This document shows, piece after piece, positions 24,647 to 37,508 of a stretch of DNA of 64,000 bases. A program made the position numbers and the translations under genes. The number at the start of each line of letters is the position of its first letter. Positions within the stretch are counted from its first letter, which is position 1. Below the pieces are notes generated by a model. It saw only the letters and a list, made by a program, of their open reading frames with translations. It made no database searches and had not been told where the DNA came from. The stretch spans positions 1,736,001-1,800,000 of the forward strand of contig CM075103.1 in assembly GCA_037576195.1 (NCBI GenBank), read 5' to 3'. Source of the DNA: Phytoseiulus persimilis (taxonomy: Eukaryota > Arthropoda > Arachnida > Mesostigmata > Phytoseiidae).

Positions 24647-27600
24647 TCACGCTGAGATCACCATCGGCTACGGAAATAGCGAGCCGACGCGAGCCCTAAC
24701 TGTATTGGGAAACCTGGGTCGGCGCGGGAGCGGATCGCTCGAGGGCGTGAGGAAGGTTCACTACGTCCGTTGGGTGGTCCGGTGGACGTCAGCGCAGTCA
24801 CATCTTACCACGTCTCAGTGGCAGTGGAATGAAGCGCTTTAAACGACCGATCAAACTAGTTGACGACAATTTTGGAACCGAGTCTCAGCTCCAGGATGGC
24901 TGTCCAGCGCTCCAACGTGACGAGCGCAGACGGCATACCCCGATGGCTACAGTCAACATGGTCTGAGATAGGTGATCTCACCCCCTAACCCCTCTCTGTG
25001 CCGAAGGGAGGAGGGGATCAGACAAGCGGTTACACGTTGTCCTCTGTGGTGAATTGCTTCGTTCTCTTCGAGTCGAAACAGCAAGGCTCCTGTCCGGGAA
25101 GGGTGGTCGCAGAATCGTACAACCAGCGGAGGAGACGGATAGGCAGTGACCGAGTAGCCATCCCGAAACCTCGTCATCGCTCGACTCCCGAGCTTCTCTC
25201 GGAGCCGAATTAATTTCGGACGGATCTCAGCTGTTTGTCCAGGCAGGCTCACATTTCGCAATCAACGAGCCGAGGGAGGAATTATCTCGCGGTGCGTAGG
25301 GCTGACCCTTGTCACAGAACCTCCAGCTGCTCGAGGATAAGATTTCAATTTCCTGAGGGTAAGCAGTGCGCATCCAGTTGTTGGGCGAGCTGGCCGCGTC
25401 TCCGAGCCAGCGCCCGCCTCGCTCGAATTTAGAGAGGCGAGTCCGATTGTGTCACCGTGGAAGGAGAGTACACAAGCGTTCGATCTTCGGCAACCTCGTG
25501 ATCCTGTGGAAGGGACGACGACTTGACCGAGATTGCGCGACTCGTCCTTCCGCCGGCGCGCTCGGGCGCAGTCTGGAGGGAAGCAATCTCACTCGATGAA
25601 ATCGTTCGGCAACAAGATAATCCGGCCGTGCCCCGTTCGATTGCAGCAGCTTTCGTTCGGCGAGGGAAATATTCAGAACGTTTCTCCCACAGTCGACTCA
25701 GTCCACCCCGAGAAGATGGAACCTCGCTGTAGGCAACCGCGTACATCGTTTCGGACGCGCGGGCATACTTGTATGCTCGTGCCTACTCGTCAGCACCAGC
25801 AGAAGCAGCGAACGATGAGCGCAAAAAAAGGTGCGCTGAATGAGGCTGTGAGGGGATTCCGATGTTTGATCCTCTTACGACTTTGTAATATTCCACTCGT
25901 TCGCCAGTGCAACGAGAGTCGCAAACGAGCGGAGCAGGCGAGAAATTCTAATCCTTTCTTCATGATTGCTGAAGGCGATGTGCTGACTCGGCACTTATTT
26001 TGGATTGTTGAAAAAAGTCACACGAGACGTTGTCTGCCCAAGCTAGACTCTCTCGGAAATCAGACTTTGTCACATCCGTACTTCACGACTATTGCCACTT
26101 CTTACCTCATTATTCGAGGATGTTTCGCGAACGCGGAGGATTGAGTCGCGTTGGAGGTATGAAGATTCCCGACTCGACCGATCTCCTTGGATGGGGGCGC
26201 CTTGGAATAATTCCCACCCGTCCGATCCAGAATTCGAGGAGAACGCCCTCCACCCAAGCGAAAAGTTCCAGGGGGACAGGTCTCCACTTGACCGGATAAT
26301 ATGTGCACGTCGGCTGCGCATGCGCGTGAGTGTAGCGACGGGAAGGTCCATCTGTCGATCGTAGTGAGTCCAACGTTTCTTATTTTCTTCCTCGAAAACT
26401 GCGACCGCTGTTCCCGCTCCCCCTTGACATGAAAGTCACGGGTGAGGGGAGTTCGGGAGGTGAGGGCGGTACTGTTCCCGGGGTGTAAACCTCTGCCGAA
26501 GGAAACTATTCCCGGAGAGGGGGGACGGGACATCCGACAGTTCGGGTCGCCCTCCTCTACCAGCTGAGAGGGCTGTAAAATGGACGAATCGGACGACCCA
26601 GAGGATTCAGCAAGGATTTACTCCAATATCCAGTTGGCACAGGCAGGAACGTTTCCGTATTGGAGATCGAGCTTTTCACTCCAAGAAGCACTCGTTGGAC
26701 CGCAATCAAAGTCGACTCTGAGATAAAGGTGCGCGGAGCTACCGTGAAGCCCTGGTCCTACTCATCGGGGAAGTCCCGCCACGAGATGTCGTTCAGGGGT
26801 CTCTTCCGGTCGGTTTCAACTTAAGGGGATGCTGAATTTCTTCTCCGTACAGTTTATGCAGGACTCCTTGAGACATTCCCCTCTTCCATTCCTCATCTCG
26901 GGTCTCAACGAACAACCGAACGTCAAGGGATGGACGGCTTCGGGACTCTTCGACACGATTCTTGCATGCCGGTAAAGTTGCTGCAGGACAGCTCCGATTC
27001 CGCTCGGAAGGGGATGGGGGCCGTCGCGCGACCCCCGACAGGATCACGGTCACTCCGGCGCGCGAGCCGATGGGCGAACTGGAAGATCCGTGGTGAAGGA
27101 GTTCGCTCATCCTGTGACTGGTTTACCGAGCGCGTCGAGAAGTATCGCTGTTCTTCTTTTCTCGATAGATAAATGACCATCCACAGATCCCATCTCCGGA
27201 GAGCTTCACCCTGTTCCTTGCCAGTGGCTCGTGAGTCTTCTCGATCCCTCTCGAGCATTTCTCTAATCCTCGTCTTGTGTTTCCTTCCCTCCTCGCTAGC
27301 TCTGGCTCCGAATGCGTTCGGGTCGACCGGCGCCAGGTGCGGGTGGAAAATGAAGATGATTTGTTTTCCTCGATTCGCTGATCTCCATCCTTGCTCCGCG
27401 TTGATTCAATGTCTGTGGCGCGGGCGGTGAGGCTTGTCGATCCAATGACAACCGCTTGAATAGGACTTTCGCGAATCGAGCTTAGCGGCCCTCCGACGGC
27501 CTGCCGATCTACCGCCTCCATCATCAAACATCATTCGGAACAGCAGCCGCTTCTTCATCTGGATGCAGACTACGATTTCAATTATTCAACACCGGCGCGG

Positions 27601-27982
27601 GCGACATTCAAAATTCATGAGACGGTTCGATCCCTCAGCTAGAGACCTTCAACGGCTTATCCGCCACAGAACACTGCCACACGATCCGGAAGGTTGTGAA
27701 CCTCTTTCCTCCCCGATTGCCCAGGAAAGCTTCTCTGCTGTTCTCCGCGACGGAGGGAAGAACTCCGTCCCGGGCTCGCGCTTTCTCGGCCGAGCTTTCG
27801 GAGATTGCAACAGGAAGATAAGCTGACACGGCAGCGCACCACGAGTCCATTCAAATTACAAGAAATATGTATGCCTACGTCTTTGCGAGCCCGCGCTCTC
27901 GAGAGCGTAGGAAAACACGAACTCAGGACGATTCCCAGCTGAACGAAGGCTTCAGCTGCTCACTGTCACTCGCTCGGGTGTG

Positions 27983-28020
27983 CAGGCAGGCAGACAGACA
28001 GACAGGCAAGCAGGCGGCGG
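27983..28020. repeat. Period-4 run of CAGG/CAGA units
   Basis: GCAGGCAGGCAGACAGACAG continues into GCAAGCAGGCGG units. It is the complement-sense counterpart of the CTGT run at 34775-34790. Confidence 0.85.
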
Positions 28021-28314
28021 ACTCACTGGTGTCGGGCGGGGGGAAAGGGGGCGAGATGTTAGAGGGAGACCGGGAAGGAGCCCACTATGTAGTGGGTTTT
28101 CCGAGGAGTCAGAGGATGTCGAGGGCTAGACGAGGAAAGAGCGTCGGAGGAGCCCTCCTCGGCTGGGGGAATGCGGAAAGCGCGCAGACACTCCGTCCCC
28201 AATGACATCACTACCATTTTGTTCTCTCTTTACGAGCGATGGAGCCTGTGCAGTAGCGAATTCCACTGCTTTGGCCTTCGCAGCAAAACCCGTCGCACCA
28301 TTGGCTGCATTATG

Positions 28315-28345
28315 CAACAACAACATCCGTCGTTGTTGGTTGTTG
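28315..28345. repeat. CAA/TTG trinucleotide hairpin
   Basis: CAACAACAACA at 28315-28325 is followed after 7 bases by TTGTTGGTTGTTG at 28333-28345, so a triplet repeat faces its own complement and can fold back. Confidence 0.7.
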
Positions 28346-29758
28346 CTGCCGCTAAGACATCAGCAACAAAGACAACACTAATGACATCGTCCGGGGCCCA
28401 TCATCAATACACGGCGCCGTGTTTCGCAGTTTTTTCCTGACAGGATCACGCCTCACGGAGGGGAGGAAGAAAGATCTTTGCGAGAGTAGGTGTGTCCTGA
28501 TGCACGGTCTTCCTACTTCAGGACGATTTTTTTTCGTGTGACTCGAACACATCGCGTGGCTGCTGACGAAATCTCGTCGAGGGGAACGAGATGGGCGCTT
28601 CCCATATCCTCCGTCCTTCCCCACCCGACCTGTGATATCAGACTGGTACCACGACGCTAATCTCTCGACCTCTCTCTCTCTCTCTTTGAAAAGCGACTTC
28701 AGAGGAACAGGCCACAAGCTGTGCTCTTAGGTCTGCGACGAAAATCTCAACCGCACCCTCCGTCTCGCAATGCATTCACTTATTACCCACACATGCGTGC
28801 CGGACGGAACGAATTATGCCGGGGGATACGTGCTCCCATACCCGGTTGTCGTTGATGCCTCGATCACTTCGCTGCTGATTCACCGTCGAGGAAAGCGAGT
28901 AGCTGAAGTATTCACGATGGGGGAGAAATCGACGCAACGAGCTGAGCTCGGTTCAAACTTCACAGCGAGGGAATCCATTAATGACCGCAGAGTGTCAACT
29001 GTCTGAGCGTCCCGGTCCGGCGAAGATGAGGGCAACCGATCATGTTCCGTCATCGATGAAGTTTTTTGGTTCCTATCGTGCACGACGTTGTATCCATACA
29101 TCGATGTCGACGCGGATGTCCTGCTGCTGTGATTGATGGGTTCCGACGATGACTCCGAAAGCAAGCAACACGCACTCACCTACTCACTTACTTAGTCAGC
29201 TGCTTGCTCGGCATGACTTCCTTGACCCACGTTTTTGCCTCTCTCGGTTGAACGCTCGGTCGAGAGATATTTTCAGAGACGGCTCCCTGCCAGGCCTGCG
29301 GAATCTCTTGCCCAGCTGACCTAAGCAAGAAATTCTGTTGATCAAGAGCTCTCACAAAGTTGATTCACTATCGAGATAATAATATCGAAATTCGCTATCT
29401 GACACCGAGTGGTGCTCCACGATATCGAAACTTCGTTTCCCGCGCTCGAACCGACACGCGAAGCTAGTGGTGGGAGGGAACGGGGCATCCTGGCGGCGAT
29501 TCAAGGACCAACCATGAACGTATTGGTTTCTGGGAGCTCCAGGAAGTTCGGTGCTTGCGACGGACCAGAGTCCTGGTATTCCCTGGAAGAGAACCCGCTA
29601 AATACCCGATCGCTCCAAAACATCGACTCCGAACGAAACCTCCCCCATCGTTTTTCGATTCGAGCAGCGGTGGGAAGCGTCCCCGAGAAAATATCAACCG
29701 TTTCCAATCCCTGTTTGGCTTCCCTCCGGACCACAGTCGCGGTGAACCACTCCCCCCC

Positions 29759-29773
29759 TCCCCCTGTGGGGGA
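29759..29773. repeat. Tight C/G hairpin, 6-bp stem with 3-base loop
   Basis: TCCCCC, loop TGT, then GGGGGA. It is preceded by a further C-rich run from 29751. Confidence 0.7.
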
Positions 29774-31435
29774 AATACTTGGTTTGGCGTCAAAAGTTGG
29801 CGGAGATTTGATCCTCAAGAAACGAAAGTTCCCACGTCGCTGCCAGAGATTTCATTACCCAAGAGCACAACCATGAATTCGATATCGGGTAAAGAAGCAA
29901 AGATTTGGCAGACCACGACGACGTTGACCAAGGCAATAAAATAAAGTACGCGGTGGCGACAGTATTGCTCCGGCTCGCTCGGGGTGGGGCAGAGCCGGCG
30001 TAAAAATGTCCGCCACGGACTCCACTCCAGCGCGGCGAAGCGGGGCTCGGGTCCGAGTCGAGCCGATCGGCCAACACTGCGCCAATAGCCCAGCAAGCGT
30101 CGGTCGGGTTTGCTTGAACGATTGAAGTGGCCAATCTCAGACAAGATCGATGAAGCCTGAAAGAGGTCCCGCTTCGCTCTCTATGACTCTATGATCACGA
30201 ACGTCGCTGCGGCCGAGAACCGCTGAACCAACCACCGGCTCCTCGGATTGCCTCGTCCTCTTGTTGCCTGGTATGGAATTAGATTGATAATGAAGGTTTG
30301 CGACGAACCGGATTCCCTCGCGTGCATCGCCGCGTGCTGTCAGAGTGAGGGAGATCGGTCTCTTCCCGCGCATGGGACCGCAGCCCTTCGAGAGACGATC
30401 AAAGATCCGTCCCCCGCCCTCCCCGAAATATTCCCAGGACGTCGCGCTGGCTCACTTTTTCCCAGACTAGTCCATCGCAGTGCTGTCCCAGGCGTTCCCA
30501 ACATCCAGCAGGCCTTAGCGTTCCGAGTCACTCCGGAGGGCATTCTCGGTCGATGAGCGACGCGATTGGGTCGTCGACAGGACGCGAGGAACAAAGTGAG
30601 TCGTGGATAACGACTGAGATAGCGAGGAAAAAGGAGAACACACGCGGCCATTTGTGACTCGAATGAGCAGAGAACCCTCCCCGTACCAACGAGACAATAG
30701 CCAACAAATGAGCCTCCTCAAGGAAGGGCATAGCAGAAGGAGGCCAGCCATCGACGGAATGCATTGAGGACTCGTTTAATGACGACAGAGCTAGCGGGCC
30801 CCAGCTCGCAACCCATCGCAGCACTCATCTCTGGGTGAGCAAACGTGTGCCGTTGACAGCCCAGCCGGCATGTCCAGCGAACGTTCCCTCCTTCCAACGT
30901 CTCGGGCGGGACCGGACAACTAATCAAAACAGCCATCGTCGTCAGATCCTGGAGGTGGATTTCAGGAGTTTCCAGTGCTCCCAACGGCTCATCTCGCTGT
31001 GGCAGGCTCGCTCGCTCGCTCACAATGAAGACGGCGACTGTCTCCGGGAAGGGCCTGAACGAGTCGTGAGAAAGCTACAAGCAGCTCCGGAAGCCAACCA
31101 GGAAATGGCAACGGAAGTCTTCCCCTTGCTCCGTCCGCACACTCACAAACAACAAATACATATTAACACGGTATAAATGACACAAAAAGCAGCCAGCACC
31201 GCTCGAGTCCCCCTCGCAGCAGTAGAATCCGGGGCCAGCAACGACTCTATAGCGCCGACACAGTATCGGATCGGAAGCGCCTTCGGTCCTGACTCGGGCC
31301 CGCTGCTCAGAATGACTTATCGGGACTCCTCCAGTATCCGTTTCGGCAGGAGCAACCTCTGGAAGCTGGACTTGTGGACGAGTATCAATGGAGGGCCGCG
31401 GGAGATTTTAGACCTCACTCACCGAGACTAATTCT

Positions 31436-31478
31436 GGAACTCCCTCGATTGGGGAACTCCAATTTTCCGAGGGAGTCC
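31436..31478. repeat. Imperfect inverted repeat with 11-bp paired arms
   Basis: GGAACTCCCTCG at 31436-31447 pairs with CGAGGGAGTCC at 31468-31478, with one bulged base. The loop contains its own short inverted pair, TTGG and CCAA. It lies in no supported gene. Confidence 0.65.
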
Positions 31479-32746
31479 ACCGATTTCCCGACCACAAGGG
31501 CGAGGCGATGGAGCGCGTCCTCATTAGCTCCTCGGGACTCCGTCGCACAGCCAAAAGCGGCATCCAAAAAAGGAAGACAAATCCACAGTGGAGAACGGCC
31601 TGCTGGGACCACACTCGTATATCTTATCCCACCCTCATTGATGGCCTCTGTTTGCGAGGCAATTCTCGACGACAAGAAATAGACTTCAGGAGAAGGAGGA
31701 AATGAGATGGGAGATGCTAGCGGTCATGACCGGGGGCCACTGCGTTGCAGGAGGATAAGAGGGGACGGTGAGGCAGAGTCGGGCCTGTGAAGGAAAGCCT
31801 TCTCTTCGCCGGAGGACTCCCACCAGTTTATTGTTCCGGTCCCAGTCATCCCATTTAGTTCGCGCAGTCGGCCTCACGGTCGCCCTGCTTATCGCCTATG
31901 TCCTTACGTCTGTGTCTCTTTATATTTTGTTCTCCGTGGCGAGTCGTCTCCTTATCTAACAGTTGTTACCTGGTCGACTTTTGGCTTGCACGGTTTCCGC
32001 TGCCGATTCTCGGTCGGATCGTGTGCAATCGTAGTGGTCTGTAGAGCCCGGGCGGGGACTTACGTCACTGTCGAGTTAATCAGCTTGGACACGAGGAAGA
32101 AACAAAGTTCCCTCCTGCGACAATGACAATCGAATGCCCTCCCTCCCTCCCGATCTGGTCCTCTCCCCGTCTGGTTGTTCGGATGATGGCGATCCTCAGA
32201 GATGATTGATTGCGATCTTGCGGGCTCCCTCCTTAACTCTCTGAGGCCGTACTCAGCGAGAGGACCGTCGAAACAGCTGGGGAAAAGTTGTACCTCCGAG
32301 ATCAGGGTCTTGCGTAGCACAACATTCGTGGGATCTGCCCGAGGACCGAGAGCGAGCGGTACGCAGTGAACACCAATCCGTCGCGACGTATTTGGCCGCC
32401 AATCCCTTCGGCCGCTACGTTTGGCCAGCAATTACTGAGCTCTCGGGTCATCCGACTGAATACGTTTCCCGATCTTGCCCAAACTGTGGATGATTTTTCT
32501 GATCATACTTCGCAAACCGACTCCACCTGTCCGCGAAACCGCAGCGCTGGAAGGTTAGGCCGCCAAGAATGATTTGATCGTTTACAAAAACACCTTCTGT
32601 TCAGATTAAGACTCATTGAATTGAATTGGATTGGAAAAGTCGTCAGCGAACGAAGCCGCTCCCGAATGCTCAAGCAGCATACGACAGCGATTTTCGTCCG
32701 TAGAATGATCGCGGAAGAGTTCTCTCGCTTCTTCCGCAGAATTCGT

Positions 32747-32763
32747 GGGGGGGGGGGGGGGGG
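32747..32763 (+). repeat. G homopolymer, 17 bases
   Basis: An unbroken run of 17 G, the same length as the run at 7733. Confidence 0.95.
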
Positions 32764-34751
32764 CGAGTATATGTGGTCGGGGAGGGATGAAACCGCGTGA
32801 GTTTAAGAGACTACTCTTGACGATGAGTTCGGAGAGGCTTGAGGTTTCATCCCGTCGAGGTCTCTGTTTTCTCGCCTCCCGAGCCAGAGGGAATTCTCTT
32901 ATTGCATCGCTCCTCTTCTCTTCTCCAGGGAAGCGTCGGCGCCGTGCCTTATCTGTGTTTCTCCGTGCCCGGTGAACGTCGTTTAATTTGAGTTGACTTT
33001 TTCATCTCAGCCTGTCAGACTCGCACCCGCTCGCTCCTGTAATTTTCTCGGACGTGCAGTCGTAGAGCAACTCCAGCAGAAGTTCGCTCGAAAAGTGCAA
33101 CACCCTATCCTGTCGGGTCAATGATGTTGCCCGAGCTATTCGTTTCACGAAATCGAAAGATCGAGCTCTCCGCTCGAGCTTTCCCAAGCACGTTATTCGC
33201 GGAGCTAATGAAGGAGAAACCTCAGAGGCGACACCGGATGCGAACACGGCATCCATTCTCCGCAGAATCAAAGATATGCTCCAAGGCACGGGGTATCAGC
33301 ACTGTACGGACCGGGCGAAGGCCCGCGTGACGGGTCCGTGGGAATGGCGAGCTGTTGGGATGATAATTCGAGCAGCTCCTCGGTGAAACACCTGGTGCGG
33401 ATGGACTGCAAACGAATGTGCGTCAGCAGTCGAGCCGACGAGCATAATTGAAGGGAATGCAGATGTCCGTTGCAGGTTTACGCCACAGCCCACAAGCACG
33501 CGCGTGCACTTGACAGATTTTTCACGAAGAAGAATACGGCTCCACCTGCGAATTACGTCAACAAGGACACGCTTCACCGCACTTGCGTACGAACAGCTGA
33601 GCCAACGAACCTTGACGCGGAGCGCCTTTTCGAAATAAAATGCGCCAAAGTTTCATATTCCATTCTTCCATACGAGGCCTTAGCTCACGGTAATGAACGG
33701 CCGGGACAGGCAGCTGTCAATAGTTGATGGATAAGAAATTTCGTTATGAAAAAAAACTTCGCGCTTCATGTCCTGTCCCATCTAAGAGCTCTAAAGCGGC
33801 ATTCCCCGACGAGTCCGTTCTCGAGTCGCCAAGCCGGGGCGCAGAGAAGGAAGACTGGGGTCTCGATTCGACGGGGGAATATTCGCCAAATCGCGAAACG
33901 CACAGGCAAGAACACGACATGAACGAAGCTTCATGTTTCAAATGAGTTCGAGCAACGACGGATTACGGAGTCCGCGAAAAGCCGCACGTCCACATGCAAC
34001 TCGGGAATCCACTCTGTGTCCCCTCCCCCGTCGGGACACTTCCGATAGTCCCTCGAATGGTCGCGAACGCGGAGCGGCTCCAAATTTCCAACTCAATCAA
34101 AGTTTCGATTGGCGCCGAACAACGCGCTCTGGGGCATATCCAGCTCGGTGAATGCGTGGAATTATTTACATTGTGACCTCAGACAATATGACGGGTGGGC
34201 ACTCGCAGTGGGTGAGTTTGTAATTATTTGCTCGGCAGGCTTTGTCAATGATTGATTGCTGACCAACTTTCGCACGAGTCGTTTCGACAGGATCGCTCCG
34301 AGCGCGAGACTTGGTTCGTTAGGAGCGGGGCTCGTTCAGCCCCGGCTTCGATTTGGGTTCGGAAACAGCTCCTAACACCCTCCTTTCCCCTTTCTGTCCC
34401 GGGACGCGAGCGCAGTTTCCTCCTTGTCTTGAACAGGGGAATCGAGACCTCGAACATCGAACCTTCAGGACATCGGGAAATAGGAAAAGGCGGGTACGAA
34501 ATGCTATTCCTACAAGATCAAAGGATCGTGTGGAACTCCCGCCGACATCCGCTCGCTTGTTCGTTTGCCTCCAGCAGAGCGTCGAGCCAAGAACTTTCGC
34601 TCCACCTCAGAATTTGAGAACAGGGCTACGAAATCACCCTAACAGATGTACGAGGACGCCCCATCTTTCTCTTCAGAACGAATTCGTTTGAAGCCACGTA
34701 TGCCATTTGAAAGTGAGAGGGCAGCGGGGAGCTCCCCGTACCCCGGTCCAC

Positions 34752-34790
34752 CCGCCGGCTCGCTGGCCGGCCGGCCTGTCTGTCTGTCTG
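34752..34790. repeat. GGCC/CTGT period-4 patch
   Basis: GGCCGGCCGGCC is followed by CTGTCTGTCTGTCTG. Two different 4-base units abut in one patch. Confidence 0.85.
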
Positions 34791-37012
34791 CCCCAGCCTG
34801 TTGGGTATTAGGTTTGTCAGCCGCGGTGCCGATTTGCAAATACATTGGCCTAATGAAGCTTTTGCTCCGTCTGCAGCAGCCCGTTGGTTCTGCCGTTTTT
34901 TCACCCTGTCCTACTCTCTGGGAGCTCAAGCACCAGCGAGCGAGCACGCCAAAGAGGGATAAAGGCGGATTTGAGAGATAGAAGAGGAGATAGACGGTGG
35001 CAACTCGTCCTTTGTTCGCAGAAGGGCAGAGCAAAAGGAAGATGAAACTAACTCGATTAAACGCCTGCGGGCTCGCTCGATTAGCCGAGCCGAGTTGCGG
35101 GACTCGGTCCGGCTCCTCAATCGACTCTATGCCCCGGTGGAGCCGCCACGAATGTGCGAACAAATCAGGGATTCAGTGGACGTGGAAGTCTCGCCGGCCC
35201 CGATCGTCTGAAAGTCTGGATAGGTTTGTTTCCGACTCTGATGAGCTCGTCGAGAGGCCGCGCCGGATGCGGCGCGTTTGACAGAAGTCAACAAAGACAA
35301 TGCCTGCCGGATCACACTTGGAGTGTATACCGGCATCGTCCAAAGTTTTCTTCGCCGTGCTCGCTGTGAGCCCCTCGGTGACTGACATCTGAGAGTAGTT
35401 TTACTTTTTTGGAAGTTTTGCGGCGGTGGCTCCTCTGTGCCTCGTCTCGCCATTGTGCTGCTGTCCTTTGTCTGACGGAGGTGGGTAGTTTTCTGTAGTC
35501 TTGTTTCGGATGAGCTCTTCAATACTTGCATGAGACACCGGAGTCACAATGTTCGGGAGTCGGCCATGGACCTCATCGGGCCATGCTCATTGTGTCCGCC
35601 CGCCTGTATGTATGATTCGTCGGAGGAACCGTCTCTTGTTCATTAGCCTTATTGACTCCTTGTATCTATCGGATGGAATGATACTCCGCTTGCTCCGAGC
35701 GTCGCCGCTCCCACTTCCCGGAAGCGGGCGCGGCAGCGCTGTGCAGCGTCTGCCGCGCCGGTTGCTCCGACTACTAGAATTCAATTTTTCCCTCGATCTC
35801 CCGCGTCTGAGGAGGTCAGTCGGGGAAGGGGAACAGAAAGGGGGTGGAGAACGAAAAAGAGGAATTGAGAGGCTGTCAAATTGTATTGCACACGCTTCCG
35901 AGGACGCGGCAGAGCTGAGCGGGGTAGCGAACTCAGTCGCCTCGAGAAAGCGCAGTTGGGTGAGATCGCCGAGGGGTGGGTTTTACAGCTGCACGACTAG
36001 GTAGGAACCGAAGTGCGTTGCGAATGATGAGTGTAGGAATTTATCTTTCAATTCCGTCTTCTGTTCCGCTATAGCCGCGAAGAGATGGAAAACTCGGTGG
36101 CGGCGCTCGCTACAAGTGCCGGGGAGTTTAATTTCGAGCTGTCTCGCCGAGCGTCATTCTGTGACCACTCAAAATGCAGCGGCGCGTTCGCGCTGCATGT
36201 TCCGCACGCCTCAACAAGCTCCAGACAGATGGTAAATTACTCATCACGGAAATTGCCGCATTACAATATTAGCAACCGCTACACTGCAACTGCGAAATGC
36301 CACATCACAGGGATGGCCTTTGTTACATGGGCGCCTGGTCGAGGGACGACACGGAGGGGCCGAACGGCGAGCTCTTCGTCTTTTCCTCCGTTTGATCGTA
36401 AATTTCGATTCGTTCCGGAGGCCACACGGGCGGCTTCCCTGTATCGACCGTTCATCACGAGTTAAACATACGAACTCGTGAACGAGCCTGTGGCTGTGTT
36501 CGGCTTCTGCAAACTCCGAATGGCCGCCGTTTCCGGACAAGCCCAGCGGGTCATCAAGAGCACTTTCCCTCGACAGTCATTGGCCCAGTCCCCGCAGGAC
36601 GCGAGTGACTGAAATGCCGATGCGGATCTTCGAGCCGTTCGCTCGAAGATACAGAGAAGAAACTCGAGCGCCCATGAAAAAGTTGCAACTTGAACTCCGT
36701 ATCAACGAATCGCTTCCGTCGCTCGCGCAGCTGGAGCTCGATTCGGCGAGACTTTCCAGATTCGCCGCTGCAGCCCTTTCGCCCGAAGCGCGCAGCACGT
36801 GTTTCGAGGTCGCGGCACGCGGTTCCCCCGCACTGCGGCGACGCGGTTGAACTCCGTCCGGGTGGGTTCGCTGCGCTCGAAAAACTTCGCTCTGAGATGG
36901 AGGTAGAACGATTTCCGGACGGCTCTCATATACTTGTCGGATTCATTTCGCTCCATGTTCGATCGGTACATAAAAACTGCGAGGAAATGAACAGTAAATT
37001 AACAGGTACGAC

Positions 37013-37045
37013 CTGCAGGCAGGCAGGCCGGCGGCCGGCCGGCCG
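37013..37045. repeat. GCAG/GGCC period-4 patch
   Basis: GCAGGCAGGCAGGCC passes into GGCGGCCGGCCGGCC. This is the same pair of unit types as at 34752, in the opposite sense. Confidence 0.85.
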
Positions 37046-37479
37046 TTCGGGCCACGCAGAGAAGACTCAGAGCAATATGAACGTCGACGACGATTTCGAT
37101 GGCGCGCCGAACGACTGATAAGTCACGAACTTATCAGCTTCCGTAGGCTGTCATTCTTAATCGCTGCAGAGAGTGACGGTCGCGCTGCGAGCCGACAGGA
37201 ACAATTACTGTGGGTCTCAGCCTCCGACATTGCGACAGCTTCCGCTTCATGAGGAAATCATAAAACAGAATGAGGGAACGAATCTCGTCGGTCCGGATGG
37301 CGAGTATGGTTATAGCAGCACTTCGTTTCGACTTGTTCGGCGGCCGAAGTGAGCTGAAGTGCATGCTAAAGAGCTCCAGTAAGAGGAGAATAAATAGCGG
37401 AGAATAAGGAAGTCGCCTCCACGAGGATCCGTTGGGTTCATTACCGCCTAATGTAGTGAAAACAGCAATGTGTCTTCCC

Positions 37480-37508
37480 CGCCCGCTCGCCCGCCGACCG
37501 ACCGGCCA
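37480..37508. repeat. CGCC/CGAC period-4 patch
   Basis: GCCCGCTCGCCCGCCGACCG followed by ACCGGCC. It lies 440 bp downstream of the GCAG/GGCC patch. Confidence 0.75.

Noticed and set aside
27173..27430. Signal-peptide-like frame (SLILVLCFLPSSLALA)
   Set aside because: The short hydrophobic run sits in CT-rich DNA. The rest has no conserved pattern and the minus strand is open for 134 codons.
27621..27640. tRNA B-box-like GGTTCGATCCC (plus strand)
   Set aside because: No A box upstream and no matching acceptor or anticodon stems.
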